Source: Nitzschia sp. pyKryTriq1 (lineage: Eukaryota; Bacillariophyta; Bacillariophyceae; Bacillariales; Bacillariaceae). Taken from it: a DNA stretch of 64,000 bases. The translations under genes and the position numbers were made by a program. The notes under the pieces are model-generated. The model was not told where the DNA came from and made no database searches. It worked only from the letters and a program-made list of their open reading frames with translations. Of this stretch, positions 50,885-61,348 are shown piece by piece (the stretch's first letter is position 1; the number at the start of each line of letters is the position of its first letter). Where the stretch lies: the NCBI GenBank assembly GCA_956465555.1, contig OY101115.1, positions 3,038,001 to 3,102,000 on the forward strand, read 5' to 3'.

Positions 50885-52190
50885 TTACTTCCAGGGATGT
50901 CCTCCATCTTCCAAGTCTATCCAAACCTCCCCTCGCCTTTTACCGAGACTAAAGATCGCATCATACTGAGCAAACTTCACGGAACCTTCCGTATACTCCG
51001 GAATGACGATACCGTCACGCTTGCAAGCTTCCCGTAGCTGCTGATCTGCTCGTCGGACAATTGGTCCAACACTGGCATCGTTGTAGGTACCAACTGCGAC
51101 AACTTTGCTTGGAACAGTTTCAATTTTACATACACTCCACAACGGATCCTTCACCCTGTCTAATATAGTTTTCCCTACCGCTGCTGGACTAGCTTCGCCA
51201 GGAGCTGCGAAACTCAGCGGCCAGGACATGGTTTTCTCTCCATCGTCGCTATTGGGCACTTTCTGCAGAGATGGTGCCAACGGATTTGACCCTGAATACC
51301 ATTTCCAGAGCAAGTATTCATATATAGTCAGTGACAGATCGCATCGCTCTATTGCCAAACTTCAACGAGAACATACCTTGTGTAATTGTTGCAAGGATAT
51401 CATAGCCTTCATCCCGACGGTCGTACGGAATCGTCGCCACAGTATACGCTGGGTACCTTCGAATCTCATAACCATCACCTCGCCGTAGCAATTGATACGG
51501 CACTTCGGGTCCTGCAGCAATGGCATTTGCATTCTCGGGCTTTACTTGTCCCAAAAAATCCTTCACTGCGATCGATTTGTCAACTTTTTGATATTCACCT
51601 CCTGAACCTGGCCGAATATTGATCGAGTCCCAGAAATCCGTTTGGTGGACAACCTGGACGCCTTCACTACCGCCAACAGATACTTCATATACGGAGATCC
51701 CAGAGAATCTTGCAGTCGGTTTCCAAGGAAGTACTTTAGCGGTGACGCGAAGTGTCCATCGGGTAATGATGTTCGAGATACTTCCATCGGCGGCAACTTC
51801 GCCACCCTCGACCGAATGCAAAGCAATACCTGCGTCTTCAAAGAGAAACTTGCCTAGGAAAGTCCTCGAAGCGAGCATATCAACGTTGTTCTGATAGGCT
51901 TCCACACCTGCAAGGCTCGTCATGGGGTCATCGAAAGAGACTCCTTCCGAATAATATTCTTTCTGCATTGGCGCGAAAAATGAGACGTACTCCCTCTCCA
52001 GAACATTCTTCAATTTGTCTACAGCTCGCTTGGTGTTGTCGACTACTTCAGCGCTGGCAACCGACGATCGCGCAGCCATAGAGTTTCTTTGTGAAAATTT
52101 GGATCTCGAAGTCATCAGTGGGCCGTGGAAGGCTTGGACGGCGTCGAAGCCCGCGCCCACGAGCAGAATTCCAAAGAGTAAAAATTTCAT
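50885..52190 (-). CDS. Plastid-targeted DUF2358-SOUL heme-binding-family protein
   Basis: Two exons, 52190-51377 and 51291-50885 (intron 85 bp), 406 aa. The N-terminus MKFLLFGILLVGAGFDAVQAFHGPL is a signal peptide with Ala|Phe at the cleavage site, the plastid-import pattern. Residues ~55-200 resemble DUF2358 (LKNVLEREYVSFFAPMQKEYYSEGVSFDDPMTSLAGVEAYQNNVDML...TRWTLRV). Residues ~230-400 are a SOUL domain (VPYQLLRRGDGYEIRRYPAYTVATIPY...MSWPLSFA...VKFAQYDAIFSLGKRRGEVWIDL). The same two-domain order is known in plant plastid SOUL proteins; SOUL members bind heme or tetrapyrroles. The splice joins DILATITQG to GSNPLAPS in frame. Confidence 0.85.
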
Positions 52191-52997
52191 GGTTCGGTGG
52201 CTAGTGTTACCTAAAAGTAATATGCGTTCTTGTGTTTGTTTGCTTGGTGGGGCTGGGTTAAGTCTTCAGCGTCAGGAACAAGCATGTGGCGGGGTTGCAA
52301 TTCGTATCTCGCCTCAGCTTTACTCTATGGCGATGAGTGGGATTATCATGATAATGATTCTTCCGTCATCGTCATCGTCACTCCTCACTATCGCGTACAA
52401 GTTACAAGTACACTTCAGTTTTCCTCAAGAGTTTTTTTGCTGAGAAACACGTCAGTCGTGCCAGTCACACGTTCGTGATCTGCAGCACTGTAGAACGGAA
52501 ACGGACAGTTTCGGTACCAGGTACAGTACGCTGTACGCCGGTAGATGTCTCTTCTCAGTTTCATACAATGCCAGGTACCGGTATCCCGTATGTCATACCG
52601 GTAGCTCGAGTAGTAGAAAATACTCTCTCTGTACTCGTGCTGTACCCAGTACCAGATTTATTTCGATCCCTTTTATGCACCATCTTATCACCTTTTACAA
52701 GATTACCCTTTGTGAGACGAGCTAGCTACTGTCGGTAGAGTAGATAGGAAGTCACTCAAAAAGTGCTGCGCCACTTTGACAAGAGAAGCAAATGGGATTT
52801 CGATTCCGTCTTTTAAAATCCCCGATTTGCATGAAATTGAGCCCATTCGCCTATCTGAGCTCAAACAAGTTTCGAATTTACTGTAGTTGCTTCTATCGAT
52901 TACCAAAAGAACATGGATAGCTCATAACTACAGTGATGTCTGTAAACCGCCAATAGTATTGATTTTCACTCACTCACTCATTGTCACAGAATCTCTA
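52191..52997. other. Intergenic
   Basis: The left part should contain the SOUL gene promoter, with GGTACCGGTATCC at about 52574-52586 and ATACCGGTAGC at about 52595-52605. A CATCGTCATCGTCA run near 52363-52380. No ORF supported; the right part is 3' flank of DLST. Confidence 0.5.
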
Positions 52998-54433
52998 TTA
53001 AATCTCCAAAAGCAACTTGGTTGGGTCCGAAATCTTGTCAGCAATGCTCTTCAAGAAAGTGACACCCTCCCTGCCATCAATGAGTCGGTGGTCGTACGTC
53101 AGGGCCATGTACATCATGGGACGAGCAACGACTTCGCCCTTGTCATTGACAACTGCTCTCATCTTTGTTGCGTGCATACCCAAGACGGCCGATTGAGGCG
53201 GGTTGATGATAGGGGTTCCCATGAGCGATCCAAATACACCGCCGTTCGAAATAGTGAAAGTACCACCGGACATATCATCCAACGACAGGGTTCCTTCCTT
53301 GGCCTTTTGTCCGTACATGGCAATATTATGCTCTACGTCAGCAAACGACATTGCCTCGGTGTTTCTCAAAACAGGAACAACCAAGCCAGTGGGACTGGCG
53401 ACAGCCACCGAAATGTCCACGTACTCCCTGTATACGATTTCCTTGGTCTCGTCGTCAATGTAGGCATTCACAATGGGAACTTCCTGCAACGCGGCGGTTG
53501 CCGCTTGCACAAAGGCAGACATGAAGCCCAATTTAATTCCATGCTTAGCAGTGAATGCATCTTGATGTTTCTTGCGCATTTCCATGAGGTTTCCCATGTC
53601 ACACTCTTGGAAGGTCGTCAACATGGCGGCAGTATTTTGGGCATCCTTTAGACGGGTGGCAATGCGTTGACGCATGCGAGACATCTTTGTGCGGCGCTCA
53701 GTGCGAGCTCCCAAGAAAGCCGGAATCTCTGGTTGTGGTGGAGGAGTGGGAGCCGTCTTCTTGGGTGGCGCTCTTTCCGCAGCAGATGGAACTTCGGGGG
53801 TTGCCACTGCAGCGGGGGCAGGAGCCGATGGGGCTGATTCCTCTTTGGTCAAAATATCTTCAGACTCGCTAGCAGAAGGAGGAGGACCACTGCTTGCTTC
53901 GGGGGCATCCGCATCTGTGTCGATGCGAAATAGACCCGAGCCTACCTCCACAACATCATCGACCTCACCCAGAACTTCTACCAAAACACCACCTTGTGGT
54001 GCACGCACATCCACGGACACCTTGTCGGTCTCCAAGACCACAACTACGTCATCGGTTTGTACATAGTCCCCTGGAGCCACTGGCAAATCCACAATGGTTC
54101 CCTCCACAATACTGTCGCCCATGGTTGGAACCTATAGCAGAAAATCAGGATGGGCACTCGTCGTTAGTCATGAGAATGTACCTCTAGAAAACAACACTTA
54201 CACCACATCTTGACGGCAAAAGTAGTAGCGGGGCGCTCCAGCCATCTAGAAATTGATCTTCTGTTATCATGAAAGCTTACATTGATCGTCTTGACAGGAA
54301 AAGATCTCTGCCATGTTGGTGTCACCAACGACCGAATCTGATTCTGAAGATGAACGTTCGAGGGAGCAACGCGTTGCGAGGCCGACACGAGAAGTCGGCG
54401 ACCTGCAGCGGATTGAGCCAGTTTGGAAAGCAT
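52998..54433 (-). CDS. DLST: Dihydrolipoyl succinyltransferase, E2 of 2-oxoglutarate dehydrogenase
   Basis: Two exons, 54433-54281 and 54131-52998 (intron 149 bp), 428 aa. The join gives [20 protein letters not shown], the canonical start of the lipoyl domain, with the lipoylated Lys in [16 protein letters not shown] Pro/Ala/Ser linker replaces the E3-binding domain of other E2 proteins, as usual for DLST. The catalytic domain ([36 protein letters not shown]...) ends with the transferase motif [18 protein letters not shown] (His and Asp catalytic). It transfers the succinyl group to CoA in the TCA cycle. The N-terminus ([22 protein letters not shown]) is an Arg/Ser-rich mitochondrial presequence. 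Divergent from the COX20-like gene. Confidence 0.95.
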
Positions 54434-54927
54434 GTTGACAATGTACTAAAGCCGTTCAAATGAGTAGTTGTCGACGACCTAAACTCGGTAGTCTAGTGAT
54501 GAACTAGTATCAGTTTCTTGTAGTCGTCGAAACGAAGATGATAAGAGACGCTGCAAAAGGTTCGGCCGTCTCGTTGCATCAAACTGAAAACATCCGGCAG
54601 CACAAAAAATCTTCTCCATTCGACGATGGACGAAGAACGACGACGCGACGACGCCGGGCGAGCGAGGAGCCAGATGAGGGAGAAGAGCGAACGAACGGAA
54701 AGAACACACAACAACGGCGATGGGCGATGATGGGTCGATCTTCTCGATGTCGGGTCGCGCGAATGCGCGCAAATTAGTCGTTAGTTAGGGGGCAGGAAAT
54801 GAATCAGAATAATGGGAGAGTGAGATATGTCGTCCCCTTTTGCCTCATGGGTCTCTGTGCCTCACCATTCACCATTTGTCGTTTTTTTCATTCTTTCATT
54901 CTGACCATTATTTGCTGTTATTGGGCC
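54434..54927. other. Divergent promoter region between two mitochondrial genes
   Basis: 494 bp between the start codons of DLST (minus) and the COX20-like gene (plus). The middle has a CGACGACGCGACGACGCCGG run (54638-54657). ORFs here on both strands are short and mutually overlapping. Confidence 0.55.
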
Positions 54928-55686
54928 ATGGCGGAAGTGGATCATTCTTCCACGACATTTCAGTCTGAGGGGACATCATCCTCTCAAGCTGGTGCGAAGA
55001 AAACAGACGACCCGCTCGAGACGGCAAAATGGACTCGCTATCTACCGGAGACTTTTGGTATTCGTGAGGCAGTCCGACAATCCTCCTATCGGTGGTGTGT
55101 CAGAGAAGGGTACGTGTGTGTGTGCAAGTTAAAGCATGTGTGTTACTATAATGATTGCGATCCATGATGTTCTGATAATTTACTTACTTTAAATGCCTGC
55201 CAGAGGAATGTGGGGTATTGCTACGGGTACAGCTATGAGCTTGTAAGTGGAACGACCGCAGGACCACCGCCTCTCGTTTGTGTATTCACACTCCTCCTTG
55301 TTTCTTCCTTATGGTCGGTTTTAATTCATCACACCAGACACCGTATGCGAATGGGGACAAACCCTCGGATGTCCGGTCATATATTTTTTGGGACGTGCAT
55401 GTTTGTAATGCTTCCATCGTATTATTTTTGCTATCGGCGCAGAGAGCACCAAGAAAAGGTGATTGAAATGATGATGCAATACAATCAATTTGGGCATGCC
55501 AAGGAAATGCCAGCAGAGCCTCCTCTCGAAGAGCACCCTTTCTGGCAAAAAGCGAGTGGCGATAATTCAGGAACAACAGGAGGTGGAAAGCACGAATCGG
55601 AATATCGCGGTATGATCAAGGAACGAAAAGAATGGCAGAAACCAAAAGATCAATCCATCGAAGAAATCTTTAGCGAAAAGCGGTAA
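54928..55686 (+). CDS. COX20-like cytochrome c oxidase assembly protein
   Basis: Three exons: 54928-55109, 55204-55242 and 55338-55686 (introns 94 and 95 bp), 189 aa. The 39 nt middle exon encodes most of the first membrane helix: REGGMWGIATGTAMSLHRMRMGTNPRMSGHIFFGTCMFVMLPSYYFCYRRREHQEKV. Two helices separated by a short basic loop and followed by CxYRRREHQE match Cox20/FAM36A, an inner-membrane chaperone for Cox2 maturation. The N-terminal ~55 residues are polar (SSTTFQSEGTSSSQAG), and the C-terminal ~70 residues are charged and longer than in animals. Assignment rests on the topology and the R-x-x-H-Q region, so moderate. Confidence 0.7.
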
Positions 55687-55803
55687 TGAAAATAGGATGG
55701 GTTCCTACATTACATTATTTAGTTGTATATCATACTGTCGTTGGCGGGGTATTTTTTCTGTCCATGTTGCGATGGATGGATGAATTTAAAATGAACAAAT
55801 CAA

Positions 55804-56227
55804 TTAATCCTCGATCTTTCCCTTTCCAGTGGCCAATCGGTACATACCCACCACAATACGGCCAACGCCGATGGCAGTGAGAGCAAATCCAAAGGCAGCA
55901 ACTGCTTTGTCCGAAGGTTGCTTCAACCAACTTGGGTTGGCCTCTCCTTGAAGAGTTCCTCCCTTACATTGGATCTTTCTCATCTCGGCAACCTGGACAC
56001 AAAACAAAACAAAAATAATCTTAGTTTGTGTGTATCGTAATCGGGGGAATATCCGGGTTCTTTGGGGGTCACACAGAGCACAACCGCCGCAACTCGATCG
56101 ATCGACGTACCTTGTCGGGATAATTGGTGAGGTAATCAATGAATCCAAATTGTCGCTTCTGCTGCGCCACAGGTGCCCTACGAGCAAGTGTGCGCGAGGC
56201 AATGACTCGGGTGGCAGCCAAAGACAT
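55804..56227 (-). CDS. Small mitochondrial inner-membrane protein, possibly COX7a-like
   Basis: Two exons, 56227-56111 and 55992-55804 (intron 118 bp), 101 aa. The N-terminus MSLAATRVIASRTLARRAPVAQQKRQF is a typical mitochondrial presequence. The mature part (DYLTNYPDKVAEMRKIQCKGGTLQGEANPSWLKQPSDKAVAAFGFALTAIGVGRIVVGMYRLATGKGKIED) has one membrane helix near the C-terminus. The charged start, the KGG and the single helix recall cytochrome c oxidase subunit 7a, but similarity is weak and other small respiratory-chain subunits are possible. Convergent with the COX20-like gene, 117 bp apart. Confidence 0.65.
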
Positions 56228-57060
56228 GGTATCGTCAAAATGAAATGAAATTCCTTTGAAGAGAAAATGGGTATTGGAACAACAACAACACAATGGCGGC
56301 TTGAATGCGATGAGATGCGAAGGCGCCGCCGGCCGCAGCGCGGCCGCTCGCGTCGCGTCGCGTCGTCGTGCGTCGTGCGTCGTGCGTCGCCATCGGCGAT
56401 TTTCGTTTGTGCAGTTGAGAAAGCGGAAAGCGGACAGACAGTAAGTTCGGGTTGGTTTCTGCGTGGCGAAGGACAGACAAATAATTTGACTTGTTTGACT
56501 GGAGACTGGATACCAACATCGCGCCAATTATTTTATTGCATTATCCCGTCACGCAGGTGGCTTGTCGCTCGCTTGTCGCACTGCAATAAATAATGTCGCC
56601 GCTTCCACATGCCACGATTTACTGATTCCAACTACCCGAATACTACTGCATTCGTAGACGCCAATAAGCCGACATCGCGCCTAAACAGGGCCAAAGTTAA
56701 CAAGATTCACTTTCAACAGCACCGTATATAAACATATGTAGAGCACATTTTATATTTCGAAACTGCTAACAAACAAGATCGGTTTCGCGCCGGCTTGCTC
56801 CTAACGCCAGCCTATTATTTTTTTGCGGGTCGCTGCACGCGGCCCATCCACATGCAATTCTCCCTCCATTCGGATCAACGCTTTTCTGCGAACGAAAGCA
56901 AGAAACTAGAACGACGAGGGCGGGAGGAAAGGAGAGAGGAGCACGACGACGACATATTCATATCACAACATCAGAACCCACGATACTCGTGTTCATTCGA
57001 TTGATTGATTGATCGACTGATTGACTTGTAATTCCAGAAACAAGAGCAAGAAGAAGCACC
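56228..57060. other. Divergent intergenic region with GC-rich repeat
   Basis: The GC-rich segment 56325-56395 includes a CGTCG/CGTCGTG repeat (56351-56390) about 125 bp upstream of the COX7a-like start codon. The right half is AT-richer with a GATTGATTGATCGACTGATTG run (about 57000-57024) just before the LRR gene. No gene seen. Confidence 0.55.
56351..56390. repeat. CGTCG / CGTCGTG tandem repeat
   Basis: CGTCG x3 followed by three CGTCGTG-like units, inside a strongly GC-rich stretch. Confidence 0.85.
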
Positions 57061-58692
57061 ATGATCAATAGCGTAGACGTCAACGATCTCCAGCTGGACC
57101 AACTGGAGGATGTCGAGGACTACTCGTCCGACTACCCTCCATCGGGTTTCCCTCAGTCGGAGCAAAACATTGCTGCGATCGGTATGCCACAGGACAGCCA
57201 TGTCTCGAAGAAGCGCACGAACCGCCTGGTGGCCTTGGTGCGCGCCAACAAGTGGAGCAGCGGTCTAGTCTTCCTCGTCGTTATCATTTTAATCGCCATC
57301 CTCGCCATTGCTGGGGGATCTGCGCGACAGGAGCCCGTTCCAGTTTCGTCGGGGAGCGGCACACATCAAAAACCCATTTACATCGACCCCAAGTCCTTGG
57401 ACCCGGCGGTCACAGAGGCTCTCTTACAGAAGGTTCTCAGTGTGTACACCCGCAAAGGCTTGGACGCGAGTGTCCTCGATGGCGAGTCGGGAACCACGCC
57501 GCAAAAAAAAGCCTTCTACTGGCTGGCCTCCGAGAGCGACCTCAATGATCTGAACCACACCCAGCTCATGCAACGATACGCTCTTGCGGTCTTCTACTAC
57601 GCCACCAACGCACAAGCAACTCCGTACACGGAGAAGCCCAAGCCTTGGGTCAGCGCTCACCTCTGGTTGTCTACCACTCACGTGTGCGAGTGGAAGGGCA
57701 TTGTCTGCAACGACCAGGACCACGTGGAATCCATCGACCTGGAGCGCAACAACTTGTCGGGTTCTCTTCCGGCGGAACTTGTCATTATCGGGTCGACTTT
57801 GCAGACCTTGGATTTGACTTCCAACTTGATCTACATGGAAGATGACATGTTTGACGTCTTTGAGAATTTGACCGAGTTGAGGACGCTTCTCATGGACGAC
57901 AACTTTCTGTTGTATGACAACGGGTTGCCCCCGCAGTTCAAAAAGCTAGAGCGACTCCAGAAGATTCGACTTTCCTACAACTTGTTCTCGGGACAGCTCG
58001 AAAAGGAGCACAAGGTCCTAGCCAGCATGGCTCAATTGACGCACTTGGAACTCGAATCCAACTTTTTGAGTGGCTCTCTGCCTTCTGTCATTGGAAACAT
58101 GACCAACTTGGTCTACATTTACTTGCGTCGAAATGATCTCAACTTTAACCTCGACTTTTTGAAGGGCGGCAAGCTCAAGGATTTGTGTAAGTACTGTTCG
58201 TACACGTACTGTATCAGTCATACATACCGCATACCGCCAATGACGACGAAAAAGTCTCACCGTCTCTTTCTTTCTTGCTTTACTTTCTCTTTTCGCAACA
58301 TATACTGTCTTAACTATATAGTCGCCTTGTGGTTGGACAGCAACGCTATTACTGGAACTATTCCCACTGAAATTGGTCTTTTAACGGAACTCGCTTCAAT
58401 TTCCATGACGAACGGCACCTTGTCGGGGCCCATTCCTACAGAGATGGGAAATCTTGTCAATCTGCGTCGTCTATGGCTCTACAATAATCAATTGACGGGC
58501 ACCATTCCCGCCGTATTGAATCAGTTGACCGACTTGGAGGTTTTGGAGCTGCATTTTAACAAAATTGGGGGAGCCATGCCTCAAGGAATCTGTGCAAACA
58601 TTGACAGTTCGGATTATGAATTCAAGTCATTGACAAGCGACTGTGTCAAGGAAGTGAAATGCGACGGATCATGCTGCACAGACTGCTACTAA
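57061..58692 (+). CDS. Single-pass LRR protein, receptor-like without kinase
   Basis: Two exons, 57061-58186 and 58322-58692, 498 aa after splicing. The 135 bp intron (GTAAGT...TATATAG) is a multiple of three and stop-free, so an unspliced frame of 543 aa also exists. The N-terminal ~64 residues are acidic and probably cytosolic. A membrane helix follows (SSGLVFLVVIILIAILAIAGG, ~66-86). The ectodomain starts with a plant-type LRR N-cap (LWLSTTHVCEWKGIVCND, C-x-W-x-G-x-x-C), then about ten LRRs of the LxxLxxLxLxxNxLxGxIPxE type (for example WLDSNAITGTIPTEIGLLTEL, LWLYNNQLTGTIPAVLNQLTDL). A Cys-rich end (CDGSCCTDCY) closes it. Diatoms have many such LRR proteins with unknown ligands; no kinase or TIR is present. 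Confidence 0.88.
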   Translation: MINSVDVNDLQLDQLEDVEDYSSDYPPSGFPQSEQNIAAIGMPQDSHVSKKRTNRLVALVRANKWSSGLVFLVVIILIAILAIAGGSARQEPVPVSSGSGTHQKPIYIDPKSLDPAVTEALLQKVLSVYTRKGLDASVLDGESGTTPQKKAFYWLASESDLNDLNHTQLMQRYALAVFYYATNAQATPYTEKPKPWVSAHLWLSTTHVCEWKGIVCNDQDHVESIDLERNNLSGSLPAELVIIGSTLQTLDLTSNLIYMEDDMFDVFENLTELRTLLMDDNFLLYDNGLPPQFKKLERLQKIRLSYNLFSGQLEKEHKVLASMAQLTHLELESNFLSGSLPSVIGNMTNLVYIYLRRNDLNFNLDFLKGGKLKDLCKYCSYTYCISHTYRIPPMTTKKSHRLFLSCFTFSFRNIYCLNYIVALWLDSNAITGTIPTEIGLLTELASISMTNGTLSGPIPTEMGNLVNLRRLWLYNNQLTGTIPAVLNQLTDLEVLELHFNKIGGAMPQGICANIDSSDYEFKSLTSDCVKEVKCDGSCCTDCY

Positions 58693-59000
58693 GTAAATAC
58701 GAATCTGTTATCTCCAATGCATGAATGAATGAATCGATAAATGGATGAATGACTTGGCATGTGCTACTGGTACTGAATGACTGTTTGTACTTTGGTAGCT
58801 CGCAAAAATGAACCGGGAACATGGACAGAAACAATTAAAATATAGTGTACATGAATAGATTTGAAACATAGTGTTACTGCTCTGTCTTAATTAATGTATT
58901 CTATATAGCGCGGTGTGTGTCGAGCGAGGTTGTGTTCAGAAGAGATTTAGCAGCAACCCCATCTTTCAGACACTGCGAGTACGGGTACGGTACGCCCTCT
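58693..59000. other. Short convergent intergenic region
   Basis: 308 bp between the stops of the LRR (plus) and TLC-domain (minus) genes; ATGAATGAATGAATGG-type repeats near 58720-58750. Nothing else seen. Confidence 0.5.
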
Positions 59001-60845
59001 CTATGGTCGACTGGGCGAGTCCACGGTTTCCTTGACATGCGAGTGGTAAAATAAGCGGCGTGCGTACACCACGTTGATGATCATCAAGAACAAAAAGGAA
59101 ACCACAAAGATACCATGAATATACCGGGCTGTTCCTGGAACCAACATGTTCTCCAATTGTCGAAGCCAGTCTTGAGACTCCTCCAGTGCCGAATATCCAA
59201 TCACAAAAGGAAAGATGTAAAATCGGCTGTAGCAAAAGGCTGGAATGACAAAGAACCGGTGAAATATTTTGATCCGAAAGGGGGAAACCCGTCGTCTACC
59301 CGCGGGGACGTTGATAGCCATTTGTAGCAGGTGGAGGAACCAACTACTCAAATCGAAAGCGAACATGGCAATGACTCCCAGTCTTCTTAAAGAGGAAAAT
59401 AGATAGGTAAAGGTCATCATTCCGACGGCAAACAAATGTTGGAAGAGCGATTGCATGTTGTGGATAGTCCACATTCCCGTGGGGAAAACACCAAAGTGTT
59501 TGGATTGTGTTCTTCCGGTATTCTTGGAAGAAGAAACAAACCATAGTAATAGAGCCGCAAGAACATGGAACGCCGCGCTGTGGAAGTGATAGGAGAGCTG
59601 CACCAAATAGTACCGCCTCAATACTGTGTTGTGGTGATCAAAATCGGAATCCATGACGGCGGCTCCCACTGACGACAAATCCCAGCAATTCTTGGTGCTC
59701 CCATGTCCACCAACCGCAGGAGGCCAAAAGTCCGCATCATTGAAATAAATGAGTGCAATGATACAACTGGCAGAACAAAATAACATGCGAAAGCATGCTG
59801 TTGCATACTTGGGGGCGGCAAATATTCGTTCGGATGGTTCCTCCGCCCCTCGACGCGACATGCTTTCTCGCCCCGGTCCCGGGGCCATGGGTGCCGCCTG
59901 GTGCAATAGCGCTTGTAATGATAACGCCGAAGATGAAGTCATGAGGCCAGCCGAAACGGCAGGTGCAGAAGCCATGTCGTCTTCATCGTCTTCGTCATCC
60001 TCGTGCACGAGATTCTGACGAAACTCTTGGAACTCTTCTTCCAAGCCGATCCCGAGATCAAAGTCGTTCTCTTCAGAATCTGCAGACGACTCCTGTGGTC
60101 CATTATCTGACAATATACCACCAGCTTGATTACTACTAGACTGTTTGCCAAACAGTTGTTTGGGTTCTAGTGCCTCGTCCGCATCCGCATCCGCATTCGC
60201 AGCAGCCGTGTCACTCCGATGGTTCGATACTTGTAGTGCTGGTATGGAGAGCATCATCGTTGCAGCATCTAGATTGAGCGTTTTCATGGATGTCTGTGGC
60301 GTGACTGTCCCTGGATATGAAGATGATAGCAGATGAATGGATTTGCATCGAACTAGAGCTTCCAGCCGCTTGGGGTGATTATAATTCGGAACGAGGAAAT
60401 GCACCAACGTTAGCCGAATAACCGCCATGAAGAGGCACAGCGTTACCACAATTGCAACATCGGTCATTCCAGCATCCGGAGCTAGAACCGACATGGAGCT
60501 AGTTGGTCTCGTATTTCGTATGCACCACTGCAGACCCGAGAGCCAGGAGGACGAGCAAGCTTGTAGTGCTAGTTGCCGAAAGATACCATTGGTGTCCCAG
60601 CTGGCTTGGTACAAACCGACCAGTCTGCCCAGAATGTTTGGCAAAATCAAGCACATGGCATAAATGGACGCCCCTTCAATGAATACCTGAAAGGATGAGA
60701 ATGGAGACTTCTTCTTATCCTTTCCACTCTCGACATGTTTTTTCCTATGTGGTGGCGATTCTCGCCGTTTCATTCGTCCTTCTGTGGAAGACTGTAACAG
60801 CTTTTGCTGTTGCCGCAAGGCAAGCGATATGCCCACTTCTGTCAT
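59001..60845 (-). CDS. TLC-domain (LAG1/ceramide-synthase-like) membrane protein
   Basis: A 614 aa single-exon protein. N-terminal membrane helices (VFIEGASIYAMCLILPNILGRLV; DVAIVVTLCLFMAVIRLTLVHFLV) are followed by ~150 disordered, acidic residues (~205-345). The TLC-like part is ~345-600: FRMLFCSASCIIALIYF, RRYYLVQLSYHFHSAAFHVLAALLLWF, LFQHLFAVGMMTFTYLFSSLRRLGVIAMFAFDLSSWFLHLLQMAINV and later helices. The pattern RxGxxxMxxxDxxxxFLxxxKM, seen here as RLGVIAMFAFDLSSWFLHLLQM, is typical of LAG1/TRAM/CLN8 proteins. Ceramide synthases carry HH in the preceding segment; here only single His residues (YHFHSAAFH) are visible, so enzymatic identity is open. Confidence 0.78.
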   Translation of the reverse strand: MTEVGISLALRQQQKLLQSSTEGRMKRRESPPHRKKHVESGKDKKKSPFSSFQVFIEGASIYAMCLILPNILGRLVGLYQASWDTNGIFRQLALQACSSSWLSGLQWCIRNTRPTSSMSVLAPDAGMTDVAIVVTLCLFMAVIRLTLVHFLVPNYNHPKRLEALVRCKSIHLLSSSYPGTVTPQTSMKTLNLDAATMMLSIPALQVSNHRSDTAAANADADADEALEPKQLFGKQSSSNQAGGILSDNGPQESSADSEENDFDLGIGLEEEFQEFRQNLVHEDDEDDEDDMASAPAVSAGLMTSSSALSLQALLHQAAPMAPGPGRESMSRRGAEEPSERIFAAPKYATACFRMLFCSASCIIALIYFNDADFWPPAVGGHGSTKNCWDLSSVGAAVMDSDFDHHNTVLRRYYLVQLSYHFHSAAFHVLAALLLWFVSSSKNTGRTQSKHFGVFPTGMWTIHNMQSLFQHLFAVGMMTFTYLFSSLRRLGVIAMFAFDLSSWFLHLLQMAINVPAGRRRVSPFRIKIFHRFFVIPAFCYSRFYIFPFVIGYSALEESQDWLRQLENMLVPGTARYIHGIFVVSFLFLMIINVVYARRLFYHSHVKETVDSPSRP

Positions 60846-61348
60846 TTTTCAGTTATTGCAATACTGCCTTTGTGCAAGGAGGTTGCTTGTTTGGGTTGGT
60901 AAGGAGTAAGGAAGCGTCCATCGAAAACAATAATAAAATGATCATGACCTCTATTACCGAGAACAGCTGCCACAAAACGCATCATTCACGTTTCAACCGT
61001 CTTGTTTGTTGTTTGAGCTCACGCACGCACGCGTGTCGAACAAAGGTGTCAAACCTTCGTCTGTCCTTGAGCCGTGACCAGCAAAATCGCCAGAAGAAAA
61101 AAAATTGGGCGAAAATAATCTCATGCCGACCGACCAAAAGACCGCGCCGCGACCACACACACCACACAGCCAACCATCAACAAACAACATGATTTCTTGA
61201 TCCGGTTCTACTTGCTTGTGGGCGTGTGGGGTACTTGTCCTTGTCTGGTCCTCTCCCACCGACCCCGCACACCAGTACCCTTTGCATCGACAGATTCATA
61301 CACAAAGAATATTCGATTGTTCAACGACGATGAGTGGAGTACGTGGTC
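60846..61348. other. Divergent promoter region
   Basis: 503 bp between the TLC-domain (minus) and PPR (plus) start codons. GTACGTGG and CACACACCACACAG words only; no supported ORF. Confidence 0.5.

Noticed and set aside
54164-54280. Read-through of DLST exon 1 ([17 protein letters not shown]...)
   Set aside because: A GTAAGC donor directly after KTIN and the TATAG acceptor at 54132 give an in-frame KTINVPTMGDS junction, so this part is intron; a 36 bp inner intron would be too short for this genome.
54493-54777. ORFs between DLST and the COX20-like gene
   Set aside because: Short ORFs on opposite strands generated by CGACGA repeats; no domain.
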